Counted from the stretch's first letter, positions 9,323 through 16,957 are shown. The stretch: 64,000 bases of DNA from Nonomuraea fuscirosea (GCF_003001935.1 NZ_PVNG01000002.1:124001-188000); one strand, 5' to 3'. Made by a program: numbers and translations. Notes: generated by a model not told the origin, from the sequence alone.

Positions 9323-9994
9323 GTGAACTTCGACGGCGAGGACCTCTCGCACAAGGCGCTGGGCGACCGGCTGCCCCAGGGGGAGACGCACGTCTTCCGC
9401 GAGTGCGACCTGACGGAGACCGACCTGTGGGGCGCCTCGCTGGCCGGGGCGCGGTTCGAGTCGTGCGTGCTGGAGCAGACCGACTTCCGCAAGGCCGACC
9501 TCGACGGGGCGGTGTTCAAGGGCGGCGGCGGGATGCGGATCAGGTTCAGCGACGCCGACCTCATCGACGCGGCCTTCACCGACGTGGACCTGTCCTCGGC
9601 CCAGTTCGGCGGCGCGCTGCTGACCGACGTCTCCTTCACCGGCTGCCGCATGATCGGCGCCTCGCTGACCGGCTCCAGGGGCACGGGCTTCAAGGTCGCG
9701 CGCTCCAACCTGACCCTGGCCAACCTCGGCGGCTGCTCGCTGCGCGGCGAGGTGATCGAGGGCGTGCGCTTCGACGACGCCGACCTGTCCGGCTGCGACT
9801 TCACCCAGGCCACGCTGAGCGACTGCCGGCTCATCGGCGCGCGGCTGCTGCTGACCAAGTTCAAGCAGGCCGACCTGCGCGGGGCCGACCTGGGGCAGCC
9901 GGACGACGACAGGCTGCGCGCGTTCGCCGGAGCCGTCATCAACCAGACGCAGGCCAACGCCATCCTCGCCGCCCGCGGCATCACCGTCCTGTAG
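9323..9994 (+). CDS. Pentapeptide-repeat protein
   Basis: 223 residues consisting almost wholly of A(D/N)Lxx-type pentapeptide repeats, for example ECDLT ETDLW GASLA GARFE and later DADLS GCDFT QATLS. These build a right-handed quadrilateral beta-helix. Relatives of this length include gyrase-protecting proteins (Qnr, MfpA, McbG), but many pentapeptide proteins have no known role, so I do not name it. The C-terminus (RAFAGAVINQTQANAILAARGITVL) is non-repeat. GTG 9323 starts four bases after the GH3 stop, so it is probably co-transcribed with it. Confidence 0.88.
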   Translation: MNFDGEDLSHKALGDRLPQGETHVFRECDLTETDLWGASLAGARFESCVLEQTDFRKADLDGAVFKGGGGMRIRFSDADLIDAAFTDVDLSSAQFGGALLTDVSFTGCRMIGASLTGSRGTGFKVARSNLTLANLGGCSLRGEVIEGVRFDDADLSGCDFTQATLSDCRLIGARLLLTKFKQADLRGADLGQPDDDRLRAFAGAVINQTQANAILAARGITVL

Positions 9995-10031
9995 CCGCCG
10001 CGTCGTACGGCATCACCGTCCTGCAGCCGCC
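9976..10031. repeat. Tandem 32-bp duplication spanning the 3' ends of two convergent genes
   Basis: CGGCATCACCGTCCTGTAGC and its next four bases (9976-9999) recur at 10008-10031 with one mismatch, a 32-bp period. The first copy holds the last codons and stop of the pentapeptide gene; the second supplies the last residues and stop of ipdC on the other strand. Confidence 0.85.
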
Positions 10032-11104
10032 TCGTCCGGCCGTGCCGCACGGTGCGGCGTCTCGTCCTGCCGGGGCGCGTGCGCGGGCAGGCGGGACAGG
10101 GTCGCCTCCGCCTCCGTCATGACGCGTTCGATCAGCTCGCGGCAGGACGGCAGGTCGTCGATCACCGTGACCACCTGCCCCGAGGCCATCACCCCCAGGT
10201 CCACCCGGCCCTCCACCATGGCCGCCCGCAGCAGCACCGGCGTGTTCGCCGCCTGCAGCACCTGCGCCCACGTCAGCTCGCGGCCCCGCCGCATCCGCCG
10301 TCCCTCGCGCAGCATCGACCGCCAGGACAGCCCCGACAGCCGCTTGAACCTGGCCCCGTTCACCACCGCCCTGACCAGGCGGGAGCGTTCGAGCGAGGCC
10401 ACGAACGGCGTGTTGAGCACCCGGTGCGGCACCCCGTCCACGTCGCGGGTCACCACGGTCTCCCGCGCCGCCAGGTAGAACCGCTTCACCTCGTCGGGCA
10501 CGGGCGAGTCGGCGGTCAGCAGGAACCGGGTGCCCATGGCGATCCCGCAGGCCCCGTAGGCCAGCGCCGCCACCAGCCCCCGCCCGTCGAAGAAGCCGCC
10601 CGCCGCGATCACCGGGATGTCCACCGCGTCCACGACCTGCGGCAGCAGCAGGGTGGTCGCCACCGGCCCGGTGTGCCCTCCGCCCTCCCCGCCCTGCACG
10701 ATCACCGCGTCGGCGCCCCACTCCGCCACCTTCTCCGCGTGCCGGCGCGCCCCCACCGACGGGATCGTCAGCACGCCCGCGTCCTTGAGCCGGGCGATCA
10801 GCTCACGGCGCGGCGCCAGGGCGAACGACGCCACCTGCACGCCCTCCCTGATCAGCACCTCGATCCTGGCGGCCGCGTCGTCGGCGTCGGCGCGCAGGTT
10901 CACCCCGAAGGGGGCGTCCGTCCGCTCCTTGACCCGCCTGATCGCCGTGGTCATCTCCGGCACCGACATGGTGGCCGACCCGATGATGCCCAGGCCGCCC
11001 GCCGCCGACGTGGCCGCGGCCAGCCGGGCCCCGGCGACGTACCCCATGCCGGTCTGCACGATCGGATGCCGGCAGCCGACCAGCGACGTCAGCGCGGTCC
11101 TCAA
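10013..11104 (-). CDS. ipdC: IpdC, FMN-dependent 2-nitropropane dioxygenase-like oxidoreductase
   Basis: 363-residue TIM-barrel flavoprotein. Family marks are HPIVQTGMGYVAGARLAAA at the N-terminus, the phosphate-binding QGGEGGGHTG (~residue 140) and VIAAGGFFDGRG followed by GTRFLLT. IpdC is required in rhodococci and mycobacteria for conversion of 5-OH-HIP-CoA-type intermediates during D/C-ring opening. The start is read as TTG 11104, overlapping the ipdB stop, because GGGAGG on the minus strand precedes it by eight bases. The extreme C-terminus (AAAGR) comes from a 32-bp duplicated DNA segment. Operon order echA20-ipdA-ipdB-ipdC is as in Mycobacterium tuberculosis Rv3550-Rv3553. Confidence 0.9.
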   Translation of the reverse strand: MRTALTSLVGCRHPIVQTGMGYVAGARLAAATSAAGGLGIIGSATMSVPEMTTAIRRVKERTDAPFGVNLRADADDAAARIEVLIREGVQVASFALAPRRELIARLKDAGVLTIPSVGARRHAEKVAEWGADAVIVQGGEGGGHTGPVATTLLLPQVVDAVDIPVIAAGGFFDGRGLVAALAYGACGIAMGTRFLLTADSPVPDEVKRFYLAARETVVTRDVDGVPHRVLNTPFVASLERSRLVRAVVNGARFKRLSGLSWRSMLREGRRMRRGRELTWAQVLQAANTPVLLRAAMVEGRVDLGVMASGQVVTVIDDLPSCRELIERVMTEAEATLSRLPAHAPRQDETPHRAARPDEAAAGR

Positions 11105-11823
11105 CCGGCCACCTCCCGCTCGCGCAGGCGGCCGGGGTCGAGGCGGTCGAGCACGCGCAGCTCCTCCTCGGTCGGCTCCCGCGTACGGGGGACGTCGTCG
11201 CCGGCGCCGGCCAGCTCGAACCCGGTCGCGGCCACCACGTCGGCCACGCTGACCCCCGGATGCACCGACACCAGCCGCATCGCCCCGCCGGGCCCGCCGA
11301 AGTCGAGCACGGCCAGGTTCGTCACCACCCGGCGCAGCTCGTACGCGCCCCTGTCGGTGCCGAGCCCGCTGACCATGTCCACCTCGGGCACGAACACCCT
11401 GGCCGAGTGCTTGGGGATCCAGTAACTCGTCGGGTCGCAGCGCGTGTTCCCCGGGGCGCCGCGCACGCCGAGCAACTGCGCCTTCGGCCTGGCCCAGTCG
11501 CCGACGCAGGAGATGTTCGTGTTGCCGTGCCGGTCGATCTGGCTGGCCCCGAGCATGACGTGCCGCCGCCCGTTCAGCACCAGCCACAGGTGCTCACGGA
11601 AGGGCAGCCACCCCTCCACCACCTGCGGCGCCTCGCCGAGCGCGGGCACGTCGCCGGTGAGCAGGCAGACGCCGTCGTGGGTGAGCAGGTCCGGCTCGAA
11701 CGTCAGCCGGGCCAGCCGCGCGGCCAGCACTGTGACCGCCCCGCCGATCCCGGCCGCGAGGATCTCCCCGTCACCTCTGAACGCCTCCGCGCAGGCCACC
11801 ACGCACACGTCAGCCCTGCTCAC
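11101..11823 (-). CDS. ipdB: IpdB, beta subunit of the COCHEA-CoA hydrolase
   Basis: 240-residue member of the family I CoA-transferase fold. With IpdA it forms the enzyme that hydrolytically opens the last steroid ring (ring C) of COCHEA-CoA; despite the fold it is a hydrolase. Visible features are GDGEILAAGIGGAV, the GASQIDRHGNTN loop and PGGAMRLVSVHPGVSVADVVAATGFEL near the C-terminus. It overlaps the ipdA stop by 14 bp and shares four bases with ipdC, indicating tight translational coupling. Length agrees with the ~250-residue mycobacterial IpdB. Confidence 0.9.
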   Translation of the reverse strand: MSRADVCVVACAEAFRGDGEILAAGIGGAVTVLAARLARLTFEPDLLTHDGVCLLTGDVPALGEAPQVVEGWLPFREHLWLVLNGRRHVMLGASQIDRHGNTNISCVGDWARPKAQLLGVRGAPGNTRCDPTSYWIPKHSARVFVPEVDMVSGLGTDRGAYELRRVVTNLAVLDFGGPGGAMRLVSVHPGVSVADVVAATGFELAGAGDDVPRTREPTEEELRVLDRLDPGRLREREVAG

Positions 11824-12679
11824 GGAAGTCCTCCCACGGGGTCTCCACGTACCGTCGCTGCTCGGCCTCGTCGCGGCCGTAGTCGGGCTCGCACGAGGTG
11901 AACCCGGCGCCGCCCGGCGCCTCCACCACGCCCGCCACCATCGAGCGGCTGATCAGCAACGACTGCACCGGCCCCTCCTTCAGCAGGTCCGCCGGGTCCA
12001 CCAGCCGCTCGCACGAGACGTAGCAGCGCCCGGCGGCCTTGGCGTAGAGGTCGTCGAAGTACGGGTCTGGACCCAGGTACTGGGCGTTGCCCCGCGCGTC
12101 GGCCCGGTTCACGTGCACGAGCGCCACGTCGGGCGTCAGCGCCGGCACCGCGACCAGCTCCTCCCCGTCCCCGTACGGCGAGCGCACGGTACGCAGCTCC
12201 GGATTGACCCGCATCACGTCCGAGCCCAGCCCCGCCCGCGTCGGCAGGAACGGCAGCCGGTGCGCCCCGGCCAGCAGGCCGAACATGAACATGCCCTCGT
12301 CGTACTCGGTGAACTCGATCGCCCCCGTCTGGCGGGCCCTCCTGAAGTGCGGTTCGAGGGCGATGGAGTCGAGCGTCACGAACGGGGCCACGACCCTGCG
12401 CACTTTTCCGGCCGCGCACAACATGCCGACGTCGGGGCCGCCGTACGAGATGAGCGTGAGGTCGCGGACGGGGGAGCGGAGCAGGGCGCGGACCAGGGTC
12501 ATGGGCTTGCGGCGCGAGCCCCAGCCGCCGATCCCGACCGCCATGCCGCTCTCCACGGACGCGGCCACCTGCTCGGCCGTCATCACCTTGCTCCCCTTAC
12601 GTGCCCCCGGACTGGCCGCCGGACTGGCCGCCGGGCTGGCCGCCGGGCTGGCCGCCGGGTCGCTCGCCGACGCGCTCAC
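11810..12679 (-). CDS. ipdA: IpdA, alpha subunit of the COCHEA-CoA hydrolase
   Basis: CoA-transferase-fold partner of IpdB. Core features are the N-terminal GIGGWGSRRKPMTLVRALL strand-helix, ISYGGPDVGMLCAAGKVRR, FTEYDEGMF (acidic residue region), LPTRAGLGSDV and VEAPGGAGFTSCEPDYGRDE near the end. Two starts are possible. GTG 12679 overlaps echA20 by four bases, has GGGAG upstream and gives 289 residues with a low-complexity ASPAASPAASPA leader. ATG 12583 has AAGGGGAGC upstream and gives 257 residues, beginning where mycobacterial IpdA begins in my recollection. The extra N-terminus comes from a 12-bp tandem repeat. I list the longer form. Confidence 0.9.
   Translation of the reverse strand: MSASASDPAASPAASPAASPAASPGARKGSKVMTAEQVAASVESGMAVGIGGWGSRRKPMTLVRALLRSPVRDLTLISYGGPDVGMLCAAGKVRRVVAPFVTLDSIALEPHFRRARQTGAIEFTEYDEGMFMFGLLAGAHRLPFLPTRAGLGSDVMRVNPELRTVRSPYGDGEELVAVPALTPDVALVHVNRADARGNAQYLGPDPYFDDLYAKAAGRCYVSCERLVDPADLLKEGPVQSLLISRSMVAGVVEAPGGAGFTSCEPDYGRDEAEQRRYVETPWEDFREQG
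12607..12654. repeat. 12-bp tandem repeat, four units, in the ipdA 5' region
   Basis: CCGGACTGGCCG occurs twice (12607-12630) and CCGGGCTGGCCG twice (12631-12654), with a partial fifth copy. The period is a multiple of three and encodes repeated SPAA on the minus strand, so expansion does not break the frame. Confidence 0.9.
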
Positions 12680-13404
12680 TCGAACCGCTCCCTGTGCCGC
12701 TCGCCGATGCCCAGCAGGTTGAGCTCGAAGGTGAAGCCCTGCTCGAAGCGGTAGCTGCGGTTGACGTCCATCGGGTCGATGCCGTTGAGCGACTCCTTCG
12801 CGCGCCGGATCACGTACGGGTCCTTGGCCGCGATCTGCCCCGCCACCTCCATCGCCGTCTCACGCAGCTTGTCGCGCGGCACCACCTCCAGGACCGACCC
12901 GAAGGCGTGCAGCTCGGCGGCGGTGACGTTTCTGCACGTGTAGACCATGGCCCGGACGAGATGCTGCGGCACCAGCCTGGACAGGTGCGTGGCGGCGCCC
13001 AGCGCGCCCCGGTCCACCTCGGGCAGGCCGAAGTAGGCGTCATCCCCGGCCACCACCACGTCCGCGTTCCCGGCCAGCCCGACGCCGCCGCCCAGGCAGT
13101 GCCCGTGCACGGCCGCGATCACCGGCACCGCGCACTCGTACACGGCGGCGAACGCCTCGTAGCACGCCCGGTTGGCCCCGACCAGCGCCGCGTGCCCCTC
13201 GCTGTCGCGCATCTCCTTGATGTCCACTCCGGCGTTGAACCCGCGTCCCTCGGCCCGCAGCACGACCACCCGGGTCGCGGGGTCCTCGCCGGCCGCCCGC
13301 ACGAGGCGGGCCAGCTTCTCCCAGTCCCGCACGGCCAGCGCGTTCACCGGCGGCAGGTCCACGACCACCTCGGCGACCGCTCCGCCCAGCAACGTGATGC
13401 CCAT
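12676..13404 (-). CDS. echA20: EchA20, crotonase-fold ring D hydrolase of the HIP pathway
   Basis: 242-residue enoyl-CoA hydratase/isomerase-fold protein. EchA20 hydrolytically opens steroid ring D. The oxyanion-hole strands AEGRGFNAGVDIKEM and AVHGHCLGGGVGLAGNAD are clear, as is GLPEVDRGALGAATHLSRLVPQHL, which I recognise as close to Rv3550. The C-terminus SYRFEQGFTFELNLLG is also typical. First gene of echA20-ipdA-ipdB-ipdC, sharing GTGA with ipdA. A KstR2-like box lies 11 bp upstream of its ATG in the 40-bp gap to the divergent SDR gene. Confidence 0.92.
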   Translation of the reverse strand: MGITLLGGAVAEVVVDLPPVNALAVRDWEKLARLVRAAGEDPATRVVVLRAEGRGFNAGVDIKEMRDSEGHAALVGANRACYEAFAAVYECAVPVIAAVHGHCLGGGVGLAGNADVVVAGDDAYFGLPEVDRGALGAATHLSRLVPQHLVRAMVYTCRNVTAAELHAFGSVLEVVPRDKLRETAMEVAGQIAAKDPYVIRRAKESLNGIDPMDVNRSYRFEQGFTFELNLLGIGERHRERFE

Positions 13405-13414
13405 CTCCCCCCTT

Positions 13415-13428
13415 ACCTAACGCTTGCT
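13415..13428. promoter_or_regulatory. KstR2-like operator between echA20 and the divergent SDR
   Basis: ACCTAACGCTTGCT matches the KstR2 consensus at 8 of 10 positions, with a perfect right half. It continues into a second CTTGG half-site (13427-13431). It is the only candidate in the 40-bp divergent gap and would serve both the ipd operon and the SDR gene. Confidence 0.7.
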
Positions 13429-13444
13429 TGGTACGGTAGCACTC

Positions 13445-14437
13445 GTGACCGTGACTTACGACTACGCGGGCAAGCACGTCCTGGTGACCGGCGGTACGAA
13501 GGGCATCGGCGCCGGCATCGCCGCCGCCTTCGCCGCGGCCGGCGCCGAGGTAACCGTCTGCGCCAGAACCCCACCCACCACCCACGACCGCCACTCCGGC
13601 GAGACCGCATCCGGCGCGGGCGGGTCGGGTTTCGTCACGGCCGGGGGGATCCGTTTCGTCCAGGCCGATGTGCGCGATCCCGCGGACGTCGAGCGGCTGA
13701 TCTCGGGGTTCGACCGGCTCGACGTCGTGGTCAACAACGCGGGCGGCTCGCCTCCCGCGCCCCTGGAGGGCACGTCGCCCCGCCTGCACGCCCGCGTCAT
13801 CGAGCTCAACCTGACGGCCCCGCTGCTGGTCTCGCAGCGCGCGTACCCGCTGCTCGCCGCCGTGGGCGGTGCCGTGGTGATGATCGGCAGCGCGAGCGGC
13901 GCCCGCCCTTCACCCGGCACCTCCGCGTACGGCGCCGCCAAGGCCGGCCTGCACCACCTGGCCCGCTGCCTGGCCGCCGAGTGGGCCCCCCGGGTCCGCG
14001 TCAACACGGTCGTCGTGGGCCTGGCCAACACCCAGAACCCCGGCTCCCGGGATCCCGCCGCCCAGGATCCCGCCACCGAGAACCCCGGCTCCCGGGATCC
14101 CACCGTCCAGGACCCCGCCACCCAGGACCCCGCCACCCAGGACCCCAACTCCCAGGACCCCAACTCCCAGGACCCCAACTCCCAGGACCCCAACTCCCAG
14201 GACCCCAACTCCCAGGACACCCCCACCCGGGACGCCGGCGCCCACGGCGCGGCGGACCACTACGGCGGCCGAACGGACCTCGACGGCCGGGCCATTCCGG
14301 CCGGTCGGATGGCCACGCCCGCCGACGTGGCCCAGGTCTGCCTCTGGCTGGCCGCCCCCGGCTACGTGACCGGCGCGGAGGTACGGGTGGACGGCGGCGG
14401 CGAGATCCCCGCCTGGCGCCACCTCGTCTCGGACTGA
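13445..14437 (+). CDS. Short-chain dehydrogenase of the KstR2 regulon with a 70-residue repeat insertion
   Basis: Classical SDR: nucleotide-binding VTGGTKGIGAGIAAAF, VNNAGG, catalytic Ser/Tyr/Lys in IGSASGARPSPGTSAYGAAKAG, and C-terminal GYVTGAEVRVDGGGE. It probably corresponds to Rv3548c/Rv3549c-type SDRs beside echA20 in mycobacteria; the exact substrate is unproven. GTG 13445 is chosen over TTG 13424 because it suits a leaderless promoter and an SDR N-terminus. At 330 residues it is ~70 longer than the family: between VNTVVVGLANT and the PAGRMATPADVA helix sits an array of 14 pentapeptides (DPNSQ/DPATQ types) in the substrate-binding loop. A smaller extra loop (TPPTTHDRHSGETASG) follows beta-2. 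Confidence 0.88.
   Translation: MTVTYDYAGKHVLVTGGTKGIGAGIAAAFAAAGAEVTVCARTPPTTHDRHSGETASGAGGSGFVTAGGIRFVQADVRDPADVERLISGFDRLDVVVNNAGGSPPAPLEGTSPRLHARVIELNLTAPLLVSQRAYPLLAAVGGAVVMIGSASGARPSPGTSAYGAAKAGLHHLARCLAAEWAPRVRVNTVVVGLANTQNPGSRDPAAQDPATENPGSRDPTVQDPATQDPATQDPNSQDPNSQDPNSQDPNSQDPNSQDTPTRDAGAHGAADHYGGRTDLDGRAIPAGRMATPADVAQVCLWLAAPGYVTGAEVRVDGGGEIPAWRHLVSD
14036..14245. repeat. 15-bp minisatellite, 14 units, inside the SDR gene
   Basis: Units of 15 bp encode NPGSR, DPAAQ, DPATE, NPGSR, DPTVQ, DPATQ twice, DPNSQ five times, then DTPTR and DAGAH. The five DPNSQ units (14141-14215) are the identical 15-mer GACCCCAACTCCCAG, evidence of recent expansion. The reading frame is preserved. Confidence 0.95.
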
Positions 14438-14578
14438 CCGGCGACCGGCCCGGGAGCCGACGCGGGCCCTCGCGTGGAAAGCCGGCCCGCCGACCGGCGC
14501 GGAGGCGGCCGGAGGCGGCTCGGGGACGGCCGGCTGAGGCACGGGGTCAGGGCAGGGACGACCGGGGGCGGCGCGGGA

Positions 14579-15235
14579 TCAGCGCAGGGACGACCGGGCG
14601 GTGGGGCGCAGGCGCAGCCGTTCCGTGGGCGCGGTCAGGTACGGCTTCAGCATCGGCAGGTCCACCACCCGCTCCTCCTCCGCCGTCTCGAACCGGGCGA
14701 ACCACACGAACACGTTCACCCCCGTCCGGACGGGCAGTCGCGGATAGGTGTTCTCCGCGTGCTTGCTCTCCAGGCAGGCCACCGGCCGCACCCCCGCCCC
14801 GGCCAGCACCGGCACCGCCTCCCGGGCGAAGACGCCGGCGAAGCCGTCCCCGACCACGTGATGGATGGTGACTACGTAGAGTGACGACGGCAGGTCCGTC
14901 GCCCCGACCGGGGGCCGTTCCCCGAACGGCAGTTCGGGTCCGGCCGGACGCAGCAGCAGCACGTCGTCGGAGTCGATCAGCGTGGCGTTGGCCGCGTCGC
15001 GGTTGGCCTGCCAGACGGGGCCGCTGTAGAAGTCGGTCAGCGCCGCCCGCCGCGTCTCCATGTCGGGAAAGGCGCGCAACCAGGGGAAGGTGTCCGGCTC
15101 GCCGTCCTCGCGGAAGGACGCGGCCACGCGCATGCCGGCGGCCTCCTGCGTCTCGATGAACTTCCGTTCGAACAAGTCGATGAGGTCGTCGCGCCGCCCC
15201 GGGCGCATCTGGTAGCGCCGTAGTTCGTAGATCAT
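14579..15235 (-). CDS. NIPSNAP-family protein
   Basis: 218 residues with two ferredoxin-like alpha/beta halves. The N-terminal MIYELRRYQMRPGRRDDLIDLFE and the DTFPWLRAFPDMETRRAALTDFYSGPVW segment are typical NIPSNAP; the second half (SLYVVTIHHVV...) repeats the fold. The biochemical role of bacterial NIPSNAP proteins is not settled; several act near steroid, aromatic or antibiotic pathways. The gene is isolated here, converging on the SDR gene. A small inverted repeat (15260-15276) lies upstream of its ATG. Confidence 0.82.
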   Translation of the reverse strand: MIYELRRYQMRPGRRDDLIDLFERKFIETQEAAGMRVAASFREDGEPDTFPWLRAFPDMETRRAALTDFYSGPVWQANRDAANATLIDSDDVLLLRPAGPELPFGERPPVGATDLPSSLYVVTIHHVVGDGFAGVFAREAVPVLAGAGVRPVACLESKHAENTYPRLPVRTGVNVFVWFARFETAEEERVVDLPMLKPYLTAPTERLRLRPTARSSLR

Positions 15236-15259
15236 GCGCCGGACGGTAAGGCCGGGTCA

Positions 15260-15276
15260 CTGACATCCCGTGTCAG
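15260..15276. promoter_or_regulatory. Small inverted repeat upstream of the NIPSNAP gene
   Basis: CTGACA-TCCCG-TGTCAG, a 6-5-6 inverted repeat 25 bp upstream of the NIPSNAP start, could be an operator. No match to a named regulator was recognised. The rest of 15277-15452 shows no other clear element. Confidence 0.35.
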
Positions 15277-15452
15277 CGTATGGTTCGAACAATATTCTGA
15301 TCACTCACAGCTACTAATCGACCACGTAACGCTATATGCTCGCACTGACCTTGATCCCCTGAGGTCCAAGGAAGGTCAAGGAGATGGTGTGCGTCCCAGG
15401 GCCCTGGCGAGCGCCGTCTCCGAGCTCTTCTCCAACTGGCGAAGGAGCAGAA

Positions 15453-15740
15453 GTGATCAGAAGGGTGTGCGCCGCCGCGGCCGTGCTGGCAGCGGTCGCC
15501 GGCGGCACACTACTGGCAGTCCCCGCTCACGCTGACGACGACTGGATCGGCCCGTGGACCGGTGCCAACTGGTCCGCGAACCGGAGCGGCAACAGCGATT
15601 CGTCCCAGTCGGGCAACAACTTCGGGGACGTCCTGGCCGGCAACCACGGCTCGGGACGCTCGACCAACGTCAACAACGTCAACGGCATCGCGCCGACCGC
15701 CAGCAACGGCGGCATCACGGTGACGTACATCTTCTACTGA
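15453..15740 (+). CDS. Small secreted Asn/Gly/Ser-rich protein
   Basis: 95 residues: a Sec signal peptide (MIRRVCAAAAVLAAVAGG... ending AVPAHA-DD) and a mature part of ~67 residues rich in N, G and S with short repeats (SANRSGNSDSS, SQSGNNFGDV, NVNNVNGIA) and a hydrophobic end ITVTYIFY. GTG 15453 follows GAAGGAG at 15441-15447. The next gene encodes a relative sharing the SSQSGNNFG and INNVNGNA motifs. Composition recalls secreted or amyloid-like surface proteins, but chaplin and rodlin signatures are absent, so I assign no function. Confidence 0.75.
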   Translation: MIRRVCAAAAVLAAVAGGTLLAVPAHADDDWIGPWTGANWSANRSGNSDSSQSGNNFGDVLAGNHGSGRSTNVNNVNGIAPTASNGGITVTYIFY

Positions 15741-15783
15741 TCCCGCTGACGTCCCAGAACAGCACTACGAAAGGGCAAGCACC

Positions 15784-16041
15784 ATGATGAAGAAGCTCTG
15801 CGTGACCGGTCTCATCGCCGCCGCGGCCGGCGTGACCCTGCTGTCGGCCCCCGCCCAGGCCGACACGAACGCCGGCAACACCAGCTCCAACCGCGGCTCC
15901 TCGCAGTCGGGCAACAACTTCGGCAACGTCGTCAACTCCAACGTGAACGGCCTCGGCGCCACCGCGATCAACAACGTCAACGGCAACGCCGTGACGGGGA
16001 CCAACGGCAGTGACGTGGTCGTCGACGACGTGGTCGACTAG
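15784..16041 (+). CDS. Small secreted Asn/Gly-rich protein, paralogue of the upstream gene
   Basis: 85 residues with signal peptide MMKKLCVTGLIAAAAGVTLLSAPAQA and a ~59-residue mature chain. It shares SSQSGNNFGNVV and INNVNGNAV with its upstream neighbour, 43 bp away, so the two look like a duplicated pair in one transcript. The ends differ: here an acidic VVVDDVVD instead of the aromatic tail. ATG 15784 is preceded by GAAAGGGCAAGCACC. Unknown function; secretion is the only supported property. Confidence 0.75.
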   Translation: MMKKLCVTGLIAAAAGVTLLSAPAQADTNAGNTSSNRGSSQSGNNFGNVVNSNVNGLGATAINNVNGNAVTGTNGSDVVVDDVVD

Positions 16042-16144
16042 TCCGGCCCCCCGCGCCGCGGACCTGACGGAACGTGGCGCGTCCGTGCGGGAGGGGCGGG
16101 CCGGGTCGGAAAAGGCCCGGCTCGCGCCGTATTAGCATCTTTGC

Positions 16145-16957
16145 GTGACTCTCTGCGCCTATGCCACGTTTGAGAACTTCTCTGAGGACGACGAGCTCGA
16201 CTTGGTCCTGACCGCCTGGAAGGAGGCCGGGATCGACGGGCGCGCCGAGCGCTGGGACGATCCGGCCGTCGACTGGAGCGTCTACGACGCGGTCGTCGTC
16301 CGTTCCGTCTGGGACTACATCCTGCGGCGGGAGGAGTTCCTGGCGTGGGCGCGCGGCGTGGAGTCCGTCACGCGGCTGCTGAACCCGTACGCGGTGCTGG
16401 AGTCCAACACCGACAAGACCTACCTGCGCGACCTGGGTGTGCCGATCGTGCCCACGCACTGGTCGTCGCGGGGGCTGCCCGACTGGCCGGAATACGTGGT
16501 CAAGCCGACCGTCTCCGGCGGGGCCCGCGACACCGTCAGGACCGCAGACCGCGCCGAGGCCGAGGCGCTGGCCGCGGCGCTGGAGGCCGCGGGGCGCGCG
16601 CCGATGGTGCAGCCGTACCTCGACATGGTGGAGTCGGAGGGCGAGACCTCGCTGCTGTTCTTCAACCGCCGCCTCAGTCACGCCGTCCGCAGGAAGCCGA
16701 TGCTCGCCCGCGGAGCGGGTTCCGGCGACATCTCCGGGGCCGGGCTCCGCACCCCAGCTCCGGACCAGGTCGACCTCGCCGAGAAGGTGCTCACCGCCGT
16801 ACCCCATGTCCTTCTCTATGCCAGGGTCGATCTGGTCCGGCTACCCGGCGGCGCGCCCGCCGTCATCGAGCTCGAGCTGACCGAGCCCTCCCTCTACCTG
16901 CACCACGAGCCGTCGGCGGCGGCGAGCTTCGCCAGGGCGCTGCGCGAGCTGCTCTGA
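16145..16957 (+). CDS. ATP-grasp ligase-like protein (DcsG / YheC-type)
   Basis: 270 residues with an ATP-grasp organisation: an N-terminal Rossmann-like part (VYDAVVVRSVWDYILRREEFLAWA), NPYAVLESNTDKTYLRDLGVPIVPTHW in the middle, the ATP-binding strand EYVVKPTVSGGARDT, and a metal site region in YARVDLVRLPGGAPAVIELELTEPSLYL. The layout resembles the O-ureido-D-serine cyclo-ligase (DcsG) family, but many members have unknown substrates. GTG 16145 follows a -10-like TAGCAT (16134-16139), implying a leaderless transcript. It ends one base before the convergent SDR gene. Confidence 0.75.
   Translation: MTLCAYATFENFSEDDELDLVLTAWKEAGIDGRAERWDDPAVDWSVYDAVVVRSVWDYILRREEFLAWARGVESVTRLLNPYAVLESNTDKTYLRDLGVPIVPTHWSSRGLPDWPEYVVKPTVSGGARDTVRTADRAEAEALAAALEAAGRAPMVQPYLDMVESEGETSLLFFNRRLSHAVRRKPMLARGAGSGDISGAGLRTPAPDQVDLAEKVLTAVPHVLLYARVDLVRLPGGAPAVIELELTEPSLYLHHEPSAAASFARALRELL

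Noticed and set aside
7735..10050. 771-codon minus-strand frame over the GH3 and pentapeptide genes
   Set aside because: No domain or ribosome-binding site; both plus-strand genes are well supported.
12601..14871. 756-codon plus-strand frame crossing ipdA, echA20 and the SDR
   Set aside because: Crosses several well-supported genes; composition is typical of a shadow frame.
15236..15452. Possible riboswitch before the small secreted protein genes
   Set aside because: I looked for conserved c-di-AMP (ydaO) motifs and found none; only a weak inverted repeat is present.
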